Shown piece by piece: positions 34,512 through 45,749 of a DNA stretch of 64,000 nt. Location of the stretch: NCBI GenBank assembly GCA_024760905.1, contig CM045729.1, positions 76,956,550 to 77,020,549 on the forward strand. Direction: 5' to 3'. Source of the DNA: Plotosus lineatus. Its lineage: Eukaryota; Chordata; Actinopteri; Siluriformes; Plotosidae. A program made the position numbers and the translations under genes. The notes under the pieces are model-generated. The model did not search any database, was not told the origin of the DNA, and worked only from the letters and a program-made list of their open reading frames with translations. How positions within the stretch are numbered: the first letter of the stretch is position 1; every line of letters begins with the position of its first letter.

Positions 34512-35504
34512 GAAGGTGGATAGTCCTTTCCCTCTGAGCCTCAAAATACACAAGTGGAGTAGTTCAAAAAGAGATGCTGGCAGCATCGCATCTCATAGAG
34601 GGGGCATGTGCATGATTTCACACAACCACATTGATGGTGATGGTGTGAGAGAAATGGGAAAAACCTGATGGATGGGGATTGGATAAGATTAAATTAGGAG
34701 GGAAAATGTGGGAAAAATCGCAAAAAAAAAAAAAAAAAAAGATAGAAGAAGAAAAATCACTTGCCTCCTGCCCATGCAGGTACAGTTTCTGCATTATAAA
34801 ATACAGATGTTAGCTGCACAACAGCTGCTAGCAAAGGCACTAAGGTCAGTAAGAAGTGTAATTCATTATGCATGTTCCATTTAGCACAGTTAGCCAAAGC
34901 TGATGACTTGTTTTCTTCGAGACCAGGGTCATGTGAGAAAAATGTGATGAATCAAAAAAGAAACTGATGTGACTGATGATCCGGACTAATCAGAGACTTG
35001 CTTTCTTTGCCAAGCCGCTTAATCCCATTAGGGTTGCTGGTAGGCTGGTGCCTTTCTTTCTATTTTTTCCCTCCTCTTTTGAGTTAAATTTAATCACAGA
35101 GCTTCTCTTGAAAATTCTTAGATTTAGAAGCTTAAAAATGAAATGTAGTCAAAGCGTTTCCATTTAAAACTAAAAAATATGAACTTAACCCAAGCCTATG
35201 CTTCTATTTCTTCATCATTGCCAGCCTGTTTCTGCTTGAAAAAGAGAAACAATTAATGTTATCCAATTAAACATGAGCTCTTATGAATACATAAATCATT
35301 AAATAACTGTTAAACATTAATGATCTGCAGAATCCATTTGACGGTGGAATTAGACTTTAGTGGTGAAATCATCTCCTCATCTGAATGCTGATTACTGATT
35401 AAAACCTTGAATATATGGATTAGCATAACCAGATAAAGAAGTCAATGACAGTCATTGATTTATTAATCGTTAGTAAAGAACTGTATCCTGGGCTGAGTCT
35501 AATA
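34512..35504. other. No gene seen; A-run at 34721-34740
   Basis: AT-rich DNA with one A-rich tract. Nothing recognised apart from a possible SINE scrap near 35020-35050 (CTTAATCCCATTAGGGTTGC). Confidence 0.45.
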
Positions 35505-35653
35505 AAGCGAAATGATGATATAGTGCAGTGATCCCCAAGCGTTTTATTACCATGGACTGGTCAACGCTTGACAAATTTACCATGGGACCGGGGGTGTGTG
35601 TGTCTAAGATTGTTTAAATTGTAACTATAATTTATTTATTTATTTATATAAAA

Positions 35654-35654
<1 letters not shown>

Positions 35655-35693
<39 letters not shown>

Positions 35694-35718
35694 TTTTTTT
35701 TTTTTTTTTTTTTTTTTT
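35655..35718. repeat. (ATT)n followed by poly-T
   Basis: About 12 ATT units then about 27 T, at the 5' boundary of the truncated SINE-A fragment. Confidence 0.93.
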
Positions 35719-36218
35719 ATCCCCCCAGTGCAGATAACTGGGTTATCAAAGGCGGACCATGTCTCTCACTGTCTATGATGAGAGGCATGTAAAAGAACCA
35801 GTGCTGACTTTTGCAAAGAGTAGGCTGCTAAGACATCAGCATGTTTCCGGGGACAAGTCGCAAGCGTTCCGGAAGAGACCAATTGCTACACTGCTACATT
35901 GGCCTGCACGGTGGCGTAGTGGTTAGCACACCTGCCTCACAGCAAGAAGGCCTGGGATCAAATCGAAGCCTGGGCGTTTCTGTGTGGAGTTTGCATGTTC
36001 TTCCCGTGCTTGCGTGGGTTTCCTCTGGGTACTCCAGTTTCCTCCTACAGTCCAAAAACATGCACAGAAGGTTAATTGGCTAAATAATCTGTGGAGAGGG
36101 CGTCACTCAGTTTGATAACTTGTGCCCAATCCCTTTCTTCAATGAATAAAATATGTTTCAATTTCAATTTCAATTGCTACACTGCCCTACGGGGATAAGA
36201 TATGATGATGATGATGAT
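35719..36218 (+). mobile_element. SINE-A fragment with a third type of 3' end, interrupted by a V-SINE
   Basis: The head is missing. The SINE-A body (GATAACTGGGTTATCAAAGG, ATGAGAGGCATGTAAAAGAA) runs to CATCAGCATGTTTC near 35848, then changes to GGGGACAAGTCGCAAGCGTT. After the inserted V-SINE it ends CTACGGGGATAAGATATGAT plus GAT repeats. That 3' end differs from both the LINE-A and the L2-type tails. The source LINE is unknown; Rex3-like LINEs also end in GAT-type repeats. Confidence 0.6.
35880..36185 (+). mobile_element. V-SINE with perfect 15-bp target duplication
   Basis: The body at 35895-36170 reads GGTGGCGTAGTGGTTAGCAC (A box), a B-box-like GGGATCAAATC, the central conserved block (TCTGTGTGGAGTTTGCATGT, GGGTACTCCAGTTTCCTCCT) and a short tail with AATTTC repeats. 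CAATTGCTACACTGC flanks it at 35880-35894 and 36171-36185. Good copy and recent by its perfect duplication. Confidence 0.92.
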
Positions 36219-37114
36219 GATGATTGTTGTTGTTGCTGTTCTTTTTGTTGCTGTTAATAATAATAAATACTCCATGAATGTTATTTTTCAACAGCTGAAA
36301 TAAAGTTGGTTGGGAAGTAGAGCTTGAACTTTGCTTAAAAAAAAAAAAAAAAGATGATGGTGCACCAGCAGGGAGAATGTAGGCTCAGTCTCACGCAAAA
36401 TCTCCGCTATTGTTTGAAACATGCCCGACATGCCTCTGTTTACACGTTGTCCCCTTGTGGGTCACATTTTAGCTCTGAAATGACCGAGATGTAACCGAGA
36501 GAATCTGGTCATTTTTCAAAATAAAATATTTTTCAAAAATAAAGTCCGTTCAGACTCAGATAATAAATAAAACAGAAATAACTAATTACTTCTTCTGATA
36601 CCGATCTGCAACCTGATGGTTGGGGCCCCTGATATAGTGCTTAGCACGTACACCTCACAGCATGAAGGTCCTAGATTCTAGTCCCAGTCTCGGCAAGGGT
36701 GTTTCTGTGTGATGTTTGTATGTTCTCTCCATGATTTTTATTGATTGATTCATTTAATTATTTATTTATTTATTTTATAGAATACGCCAAATTTCCTCAC
36801 ACACTTTAAAAATATGCATATTAGGCACAATTAGCTGTTCCAGATCGTTCTAAAGTGTGGAACTGAATAGCCTTGTGATTGCTGGCCCTGTAATGGTCTG
36901 ACAAGCTGTTCAGAGTGCACCCTTTGTTTCTGACACTGTCAGCTGAGACCCTAATAGGATTAATAGGTTTGGTCGATGAATGTCACAGTTATTTGTTTAT
37001 GTAATTATTTACTTATTTTTAAAGCAAACACTGTTCTAAATTGTCCGTCGGTCTGAGAAGGAAATATATGTATAAATGCAAATATGTGTATAAATAAATA
37101 TATAAATATAAATG

Positions 37115-37251
37115 GTTGTATATGTGTGTGTTGGCCCTGTGATGTCCTGGTGAGCTGTTCAGGTTGTATAATGTATTTGCCCAGAGTCAGCTGAGATAGG
37201 CTTCAGTCTCCCTGTGACCTGCATTTTGGAAAATTAATGATTGAATGAATC
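37115..37251 (+). mobile_element. V-SINE tail fragment
   Basis: Reads GTTGGCCCTGTGATGTCCTG and CCAGAGTCAGCTGAGATAGG, ending GATTGAATGAATC. Only the 3' part is present. Confidence 0.7.
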
Positions 37252-38892
<1,641 letters not shown>

Positions 38893-38937
38893 CCGTATAT
38901 ATGCATGAATTGAAGCGCAAAGAAGTGAGGGATCACT
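38893..38937 (-). mobile_element. Tigger-type MITE end
   Basis: In reverse it reads CAGTGATCCCTCACTTCTTT then GCGCTTCAATTCATGC, the same end as at 7637 and 27939, followed by TA. The other end was not found. Confidence 0.65.
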
Positions 38938-39276
38938 GTATATACATATTTCGTTTACACACACCTTGTACCTCAGCTGTGGGCAGCCACAGGGTCATTT
39001 GCCAACGGCAAGTTCTCCATAGTGGATGTCCTTAGGTATTCTGCCATCCTCCATGTGGCGCACATGGCCAACCCAACGCATTTTGCGCTGAGTAGTGTGT
39101 ACATGGTGGGGAGACCGGCGCAATCCAGAACCTTGGTGTTGGGCACCTTGTCTCTTCAGCTGATGCTGAGGATACGGCGGAGGCTTCGCAGGTAGAAACT
39201 ATTTAGCTTTCATTCTTGCTTGCTGTAGGTTGTCCATGCTTTGCTCCCATATAGGAGGGTGCTGACAACACAGGCA

Positions 39277-39935
39277 TTATAGACAGCCATCTTGGTTTTG
39301 GTAGTCAGCTTGGGGTGCGGTTTTGCTCTGAGGTGGTCTGAGAGCTGTCATGATGCCATCGTACATGCCTCTGATGTTACCTGTGTGCTCTGCAGTCTGG
39401 ATGTTGCGACTGAGCTCTTGCCAAAACTCATTGGCAAATTTCCTTGCTGTCTGTTGGACATTGCTCTGAGCTGCTCTTAATGTCTTAAGGGTCTTTTTCC
39501 TTAGAGAATGCTTATATTCAGCAAGGGCCGCCCATTTGGCTTCTATGACAGAGGTCATCTCTGTGGACTTTGCATAGAACCAGTCAGAGCTCTGGGAGGT
39601 CTTTTCTGCGGAGATGGCTAGTGGTGGATCCAGGTGTCTGATGCTGTACTTTGAGGATTTTTTGTGGAGATGGCTTCGTCGTAGGTCTTTGTGAATTCCC
39701 TTATCTTTGCTTCTTGTTGCATCTTGATAGTGTTGATGTAAGGCTTCCCTTGAGGCTTGGCATGGTGAAATGTATTTGGTGTCAGGCGGATCTTGCAGCA
39801 TACAAGAGAGTGGTCTATGTCACACTCTGTGCTGTGACAGGTGCGGGTAAGAGTCTTGGTCGGCACCCACCCTGGCATTAAAGTCGCCCAAAAGGACAAG
39901 TTGTTCATCGATGGGGATGTTCTTGATGACAACAT
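39277..39935 (-). pseudogene. LINE-C endonuclease end and linker, frameshifted
   Basis: Frame 39618-39935 reads CDIDHSLVCCKIRLTPNTFH, the Asp-His end of an APE-type endonuclease. Frame 39277-39801 holds the linker (SSDWFYAKSTEMTSVIEAKW, FANEFWQELSRNIQTA, GNIRGMYDGIMTAL). The frame then crosses the deletion joint. Confidence 0.8.
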
Positions 39936-40533
39936 TCAAGTTGGAGTAGAATTCTCCTTTAGTCTCAGGTGTTGATGTCAGAGTAGGAGCGTAGGCAGTG
40001 ATGAGGGAGATTGGACCTTCTGAGATGTAGAGGCGGCGAGTAGGCAGTCATTCACATCCATTGTCGCCTGGTTCAATCATCTTTAACAAGATGCTCATGT
40101 CTGCAACCCCCCCCCCCCCCAGTGTTCTGTACGATGCTCAGCACTCATTCTTTCCAGAAAAATGTGTAGTCCTTTTCTTTTATCCTTCTAGAGTCTTCCA
40201 GATAAGATAAGATAAGATAAGATACAGCTTTATTAATCTCACAATAGAGAAATTCACTGTTACAGGCTCTTAGGTACCATCAGTAGGGGGTGCAAAAATA
40301 GATACATATACAAACATACACACATACATATATATTATGTAAGTAAATAAATAAATAGATACATAAATAGTATAAATTAATAAACAATAAAAGAAAAGAC
40401 GGGAACAACTTTGTAGACTGGCCTATATTCAAGTGTACATGTATCTGAGGGCAGAGAAGATGGGGTGATATGGTTCACAGTCAGTGGGGTAGATGTGGTT
40501 GATTAAAGTGTACGGGGTTTTTATTGCACATAA

Positions 40534-40900
40534 CCGGTATTTTCACAGTTCATCATTTTCTGTACCCGCTTAATCCTAATTTGGGTCGCGGGAAGGCTGG
40601 TGCCCATCCCAGCCAAATTCAGGTGAGGGCAGAGTACACCCTGGACAGCTCGCCAGGCCATCGCAGGGCGGAAACACGCTGACGGCTTTGAAGCCTACTC
40701 TTGTCGAAAGTCAGCAATGGTTCTTTTACATGCCTCACACCATAGACAGTGACAGACATGGCCGGCCTTTGATAACCCAGTTAGCTCCACTGGGGGGGAC
40801 AGTAACAACCTTGTGGAGAGTGGGACTCGAACCCCCAACCTTTGGATCAGCGATCCAGCGCCCTATACCACTAGACCACCACTGTCCGGTATTTTCACAG
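40534..40900 (-). mobile_element. SINE-A2 with perfect 15-bp target duplication
   Basis: The body is 40549-40885 in reverse, with L2-type tail at the left (rc of CCGCTTAATCCTAATTTGGG) and tRNA head at the right. CCGGTATTTTCACAG flanks it at 40534-40548 and 40886-40900. It carries the best preserved SINE-A2 sequence in the window and is the innermost layer of the nest LINE-C, LINE-E, SINE-A2. Confidence 0.93.
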
Positions 40901-40904
40901 ACAG

Positions 40905-41422
40905 TTACAAAGTGGTGTTGTACAGTCTGACAGCGGTGGGAATGAATGACCTGCGGTAGCGCTCCTTCCTGCACTGAGGATGTCTCAGTCGTCCACTGAA
41001 GGAGCTACTCAGATCCTCTACAGTCTGGTGCAGTGGGTGTGAGCTGTTGACCATGATGGATGTGAGCTTTGCTACCATCCTCCTCTCACTCACCTCCTCC
41101 ACAGAGTCCAGTGGGCAGCCTAGGACAGAGCTGGCCCTCCTGACCAGCTTGTTCAGTCTCTTTCTGTCCCACTCTGTGCTGCCCGGGGCCCAGCAGATGG
41201 CAGCGTAGAGGATTGCAGAGGCTACCACAGAGTCATAAAAAGTCCTGAACAGAGATCTGCATACTCCGAAGGACTTAAGTCTCCTCAGAAGGTGGAAGTG
41301 ACTCTGGCCCTTCTTGTACAGGGCGTTGGCGTTGTGGGGCCAGTCCAGTTTATTGTTAAGGTGAACGCCCAGGTATTTGAAACTGTCCACTGTCTCAATG
41401 TCCTGTCCCTGGACGTTCACTA

Positions 41423-41500
<78 letters not shown>

Positions 41501-41726
41501 GAGTGCTTCTCCTGAAGTCGACCACCATCTCCTTCGTCTTCCTAGTGTTCAAGCACAGGTGGTTGCGCTCACACCAGTCCACGAAGTCAACGATGACTGA
41601 CCGGTACTCCTGCTCGTTCCCCTCTGACACACGGCCCACGATGGCGGAGTCGTCCGAGAACTTCTGGAGGTGGCAGCTGTCTGTGCTATAGATGAAGTCC
41701 GAGGTATGTCTACTGTAAGGCGACAA
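40905..41726 (-). CDS. LINE-E RT C-terminal half, one open frame (partial)
   Basis: A 273-codon frame whose N-terminus is lost by 5' truncation. It contains the catalytic block LQKFSDDSAIVGRV (FSDD is the usual form in fish L2-like elements as I recall), NTRKTKEMVVDFRRS, a poly-Thr-His run from (CA)n at 41425-41498, DSFKYLGVHLNNKLDW, and the conserved L2-type end HPLHQTVEDL and RYRRSFIPTAVRLYN. The frame is open through the microsatellite to its stop. Not functional alone, because the endonuclease and RT fingers are missing. Confidence 0.85.
41425..41498. repeat. (GT)n microsatellite inside a LINE frame
   Basis: About 37 GT units on the plus strand, read as Thr-His repeats in the LINE-E frame. 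Confidence 0.96.
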
Positions 41727-42300
41727 TGTCTATCTTCAATCTCAGAAGCTCATTGTTGATGACGGCGGCCTTTCTTACATCACTATTGTTGTGGAGATCA
41801 TTAAGTCCGGTGGTCATGGGGCAGACATTCCAGGTTCCCAATTTAAGAGCTGGTCTATTAAATGAGTAAAAACTCATTCTTATTCTGTTGCTTGGTGCAG
41901 GTTGCGGTCTGCTTGTTGGTTGTTACCCAGTCCCCATGCACCCAGTGAGGAAGACAGACCATGGTGGGACAGCACCTTATTGACCGGGGGCTGCACGGGT
42001 TAGGCAGTCGGTAACTGTCTAGTGAGATCCGAAGATCCCTCCCATCAACAAAAGTGACCCCTGGCACCACACTCTATGCAAATCAAGCATTCTGGCCTAG
42101 AACCAGTAACTGCCGCTTTCTGTGTTGGTTCGATGCTCTTAGGCAGACCGGGAGTGTCTTCTCCAGGGCACAGGCCCGGGCAGGGGGATATGGAGGATCA
42201 GCTTTTACCCAGTTAGCAGGACCCCCCCTCTCTCCACAACGATTACTGGTCTGGATGGAATGGTAGGTCCGGTCCGGTCCGGGGCAATTGATGTTGCAGG

Positions 42301-42461
42301 AGTTGGCAGAAACAGATTGAGTACAATAATGAACAGCCTATGCGACTCCACCTCCAATTTTTTCCTCAAGGTTAACTCTTGATCCCTTTTCTACTAGCCC
42401 CAAGGCAGCAAAGGCAGCAAATGCTTTTTTTTGTCCTTCTCTGCATGCGGCAGGTAGCACA
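42301..42461. other. Short unassigned stretch between LINEs
   Basis: Probably 5' UTR of LINE-C or flank; no clear signal. Confidence 0.35.
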
Positions 42462-42714
42462 GGATGGAATCAGAATCAGAATCAGAATCATTTATTAATG
42501 ACCACACAACCAAGTTGGTGGAATTTGCTGTCGGTACAGCACTCAGCTATGACAAAAGTTACAAAGGACATTAACAACACACATCATACAACAAAGACAG
42601 CACACATGAAAGGCAAATGATTACAAATATAATCCATAACAACTACAGACATAACAGACAAAAAAAACACAGACAAGGCTGTAATGTACATTCAGTGCAA
42701 AGAGTTCAGAGTCC

Positions 42715-43718
42715 TTATGACTGTAGGGAAAAAACTGTTCTTGAAACGGGGTGTTCTGGTGGGTCGAGATCGATATCGCCTCCTAGAGGGCAGCGGTTGA
42801 AACAAATGATGGGCAGGGTGAGAGGGATCAGAGGTGATTTTTTTTGTGCTCTTAAGATTGAGCATTTATGATAAATTGATTCGATTGATGGAAGGGGGGT
42901 ATCAGTGATCCTGGAGGATTTAGTGACAATGCGCTGTAGTTTTTTCTGTGAGTTGCTGTCTAGGCTGCCATACCAAACTGTTATGGATAAGGTGAGAGTG
43001 CTCTCAATGATGGCGGAGTAGAACCAGAGGAGGAGATTTGTTTTCACTCTGAATTTCTTGAGCTGTCTCAGGAAAAACAGTCTTTGGTGAACTTTTTTGT
43101 GAATGTAGTCTGTGTTAGTGTTCCATTTTAGTGTATTGTTATTGTGAGTGCCACGAAATTTGAAAGAGTCCGTTATGGCTATTGGTTCATTGGAGATGTA
43201 AATGGGAGTTTTGAGCAAGGCTATGTGCCTGAAGTCAATTATTAGTTCCTGTGTTTTGGATGGGTTGAGCTGGAGGTTGTTTTCTTGGCACCAGGAGACA
43301 GCTTGGGCTGCTTGGCAGTACTGGTGTTCATTATCCATAGTTATGAGTCCAATGATAGTAGTGTCGTCTGCATACTTAAAAATGGAAACTGAACTGTGAT
43401 GGGATGTCATATGGTTTGTGTACAGAGAAAAAGCCATGGTGAGAGGACGCAGCCCTGGGGGACACCTGTGCTGAGGGTCAGAGGTCGAGATAACAGGTTA
43501 CCCATCTTAACCCTTTGTTGCCTTTTCCATAGGAAGCTCCATAACCAATGGCGTAGACAGGGGTCAATGTTCATGTCCGTCAGTTTATTGAAGAGGTTGA
43601 CCAGGTTTATTGTGTTAAAAGCAGAACTGAAGTCAATGAAAAGGATATGGGCATAGCTGTTAGGAGACTGAAGGTACTGTAATATGTGGTAGAGGGCCAG
43701 GTTGACAGCATCTTCCAC
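42715..43718 (-). pseudogene. LINE-D reverse transcriptase, catalytic YADD intact, frameshifted
   Basis: Frame 43407-43718 holds HILFIDFSSAFNTI (motif A) and LSTGVPQGCVLSPWLF (motif B). Frame 42715-43437 holds IFKYADDTTIIGLI with YADD at 43363-43374, LNPSKTQELIIDFR, DSFKFRGTHNNNTLKW and LFFLRQLKKFRV. The frames part near 43410-43435, just after motif B. Catalytic residues are kept. Confidence 0.88.
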
Positions 43719-44251
43719 AGACCTGTTGGCACGGTAAGCAAATTGATGAGGGTCGAGCAGGGGGGGTAGTGGATGCCTTCAGATGATTGAGGATGATGCG
43801 TTCAAATGACTTCATGACCACATATGTTATGGTGATTGGTCTGTAGTCGTTGAGACATGAGATCTTTGGTGATTTTGGGACAGGGATTATGGATGAAACC
43901 TTGAAATACAGTGGAACTGTACAGTGACGGAGGGACGTTTTGAAGATGGTGGTGAATATTGGGGCCAGTTGAGCTGCGCAGTACTTAACAACAGCAGAGG
44001 TGATCCCGTCTGGGCCAGCTGCTTTCCTCTTGTTATTTTTCTTAAAGATGTTTCTGACCTCTTCCTCCTGGATGTGAAATGAGGGGTGTGGGAGGGGGTG
44101 AGGGAGGGGGGGACTGGGGACTGTTCAAACCTCCCATAGAACTCATTGAGTTTGTTTTGGAAGGTCCATATCAATGTCAGATGAAATTGAGTTTTTTTTT
44201 TGTTTGTTTTTTTTTGTAATCAGTCATGTTCTTTAGTTTTGTCCATACATA

Positions 44252-45602
44252 TCAGGTATTGTTTGATGTGATCTGATGTTCCAGCTTTATTGCATAGTTT
44301 GATTTAGCTTTCCTAATTGCAGACCTCAATTGATATTTGGCAGTGGTGTATGACTCCTTGTCTCTGCAAAGGAAAGCAGAGTTCTTTTTCTTGCGTATGA
44401 GTAAGATATCTTTTGTAAACCAAGGTTTGTTATCACTGTATGCCTTCACAGTTTTCATTGTGATACACGGATCCATGCAGAAGTTGATGTATGACATCAC
44501 CACGTCCGTGAGCACATCGAGGCAGTTCTCACCTGCACTGAATACATCCCAATCAGTGCATTCAAAGCAGCCTCTCAAAGTCTCAATGGCTGCCTTGGAC
44601 CAGGACTTAACAGTTTTGGATGTGGAGTTTGTGGATTTAAGGTTTTGTTTATACTTCAGGATGAGGAGCAGCATGGCATGTTCGGACCTTCCGAGTGGAG
44701 CCCCTGGGAAAGCTTGGTAAGCATCGCTGATGGCAATGTAGCAATGGTCCAGTGTGTTAGTGCCTCTGCTAGGACATGTGACCTGTTGAATATAGTTGGG
44801 GAGTTTGGTGGACAGGTTGGTATGATTAAAGTCACCGAGCACAGTGACTACTGCGTCGGGATGAGAGTTTTCAATGGTTGATAAGTAGGTTGCAAGCTCC
44901 GTGATGGCTAAGTTGGCGTTAGCCGATGGCGGGATGTAAACGCCAATCAGTATAACGGAAGCAAATTCTAGGTAGGAGGTAGGAGGGTCTGCATTTGATG
45001 CTGATGTATTCCAATTGTGGTGAACAAGTAGTGTTTAATACAGTCGTGTTACTACACCAGCGTTGGTTGATCAAAAAACAAATTCCACAACCTTTAGTTC
45101 TTGTAGATAGCTTGACTGACCTGTCCACACGGTAGAGTGAGAAGCCGGGCGGGGTTACTGCCTGGTCTGGCATAGTGTGGTTGAGCCAGGTCTTGGTCAG
45201 GCAGATGGCAGAACAGTCTTTGTAATCCTTCTTATTTTGGAGAAGAAGGAAGAGTTCATCAATTTTATTTCTGTTAGATCCTACGTTTGTCAGAAGCAGA
45301 GCCGGTAAAGGTGGCCGGTACGGTCGGTTCCTGAACCCGGAAAGGACGCCGGCTCGTCGCTTCCTCCTGTCTCGCTTGCGTCTCCAGGAGGTCGGACATC
45401 CAGACGAGTTGTTCATTGCGAGAATTTCCACAGGTAGCGATGAGATCATGGATGAAACAGTAGCTGCTGAGTTAGCTCTAAGGGATTGTAACTCCCAACG
45501 AGTGTATGTGAGAAGACATTCCGACTTTTTAACATAAAACATTGACAAAAGTGCAAGACATAGCAGCAGGGCTTGTGCCAGGGCGAGCCTCGCGGCCGCC
45601 AT
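44252..45602 (-). pseudogene. LINE-D endonuclease and linker, frameshifted
   Basis: Frame 44919-45602 starts MAAARLALAQALLLCLALLS, a hydrophobic N-terminal stretch like a signal anchor, then a basic region (RRKRDRRKRRAGV) and the endonuclease start PALLLTNVGSNRNKIDEL and LTKTWLN (family TETWLN). The second frame, 44252-44842, starts MLGDFNHTNL, then TRGTNTLDHCY, GRSEHAMLLL (Ser-x-His end of the nuclease) and NKPWFTKDI of the linker. The frame changes between 44842 and 44919. Confidence 0.85.
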
Positions 45603-45633
45603 CTTCTGAAATTGACGAGAAGAGTTCCATGAA

Positions 45634-45636
<3 letters not shown>

Positions 45637-45721
<85 letters not shown>
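45637..45721. repeat. Compound (CT)n (TA)n
   Basis: About 19 CT then about 23 TA units, between the LINE-D 5' end and the LINE-A copy 3 3' end. Confidence 0.95.
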
Positions 45722-45723
<2 letters not shown>

Positions 45724-45749
45724 TCTTCTTTTACTTTCGGCTGCTCCCT

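Larger units (their letters stand above)
35526..36631. mobile_element. hAT-type DNA transposon remnant with perfect 8-bp target duplication
   Basis: The ends read CAGTGATCCCCAAGCG (left) and, in reverse, CAGGGGCCCCAACCATC (right), a hAT/Charlie-like terminal repeat. The 8-bp target duplication ATATAGTG is perfect at 35518-35525 and 36632-36639. The interior has no transposase and carries (ATT)n, poly-T, a SINE-A fragment and a second V-SINE. Confidence 0.88.
35505..36985 (+). mobile_element. V-SINE interrupted in its head by a hAT element
   Basis: The head begins near 35505 (GCGAAATGATGATATAGTG) and resumes after the hAT at 36632 (ATATAGTGCTTAGCACGTAC). The central V-SINE block and the L2-type tail (GGCCCTGTAATGGTCTGAC, CCTAATAGGATTAATAGG) run to 36985. 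The middle holds a TTTA-rich expansion near 36745-36778. Confidence 0.8.
40196..41712 (-). mobile_element. L2/CR1-clade LINE (LINE-E), 5'-truncated, inserted in LINE-C
   Basis: The 3' end at 40196-40220 is a GATAA repeat tail (rc TTATC repeats) after AATAAAGC-like sequence. The coding part runs from 41726 down to 40905. It lies between the two halves of LINE-C and so inserted into it. It is interrupted by SINE-A2 at 40549-40885 in its 3' UTR and by a (CA)n inside the frame. Confidence 0.85.
38960..42300 (-). mobile_element. RTE-like LINE (LINE-C), split by an L2-like LINE and lacking its RT core
   Basis: The 5' part with the endonuclease N-terminus is at 41713-42300 (reads LRLKIDIVALQ near 41720-41750). 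The element resumes at 40195 downward with endonuclease (ISLITAYAPTLTSTPETKGE, LLGDFN), the linker (39277-39801) and the C-terminal region (38960-39305, TKMAVYNACVVSTLLYGS). At about 39305 the linker joins directly to the C-terminal block, so the whole RT palm is deleted. A C-run near 40110 also breaks the frame. Dead copy. Confidence 0.8.
42462..45605 (-). mobile_element. L2/CR1-clade LINE (LINE-D), near full length, 3.1 kb
   Basis: The 5' end is near 45605 and the 3' end at 42462 with a tail of TGATTC repeats (plus strand GAATCA repeats at 42472-42490). ORFs in order on the minus strand: endonuclease (44919-45602 and 44252-44842), RT (43407-43718 and 42715-43437). A poly-pyrimidine/T run at 44188-44216 and other frameshifts separate them. 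All main domains are present, so this is a full-length but inactivated copy. Confidence 0.9.
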
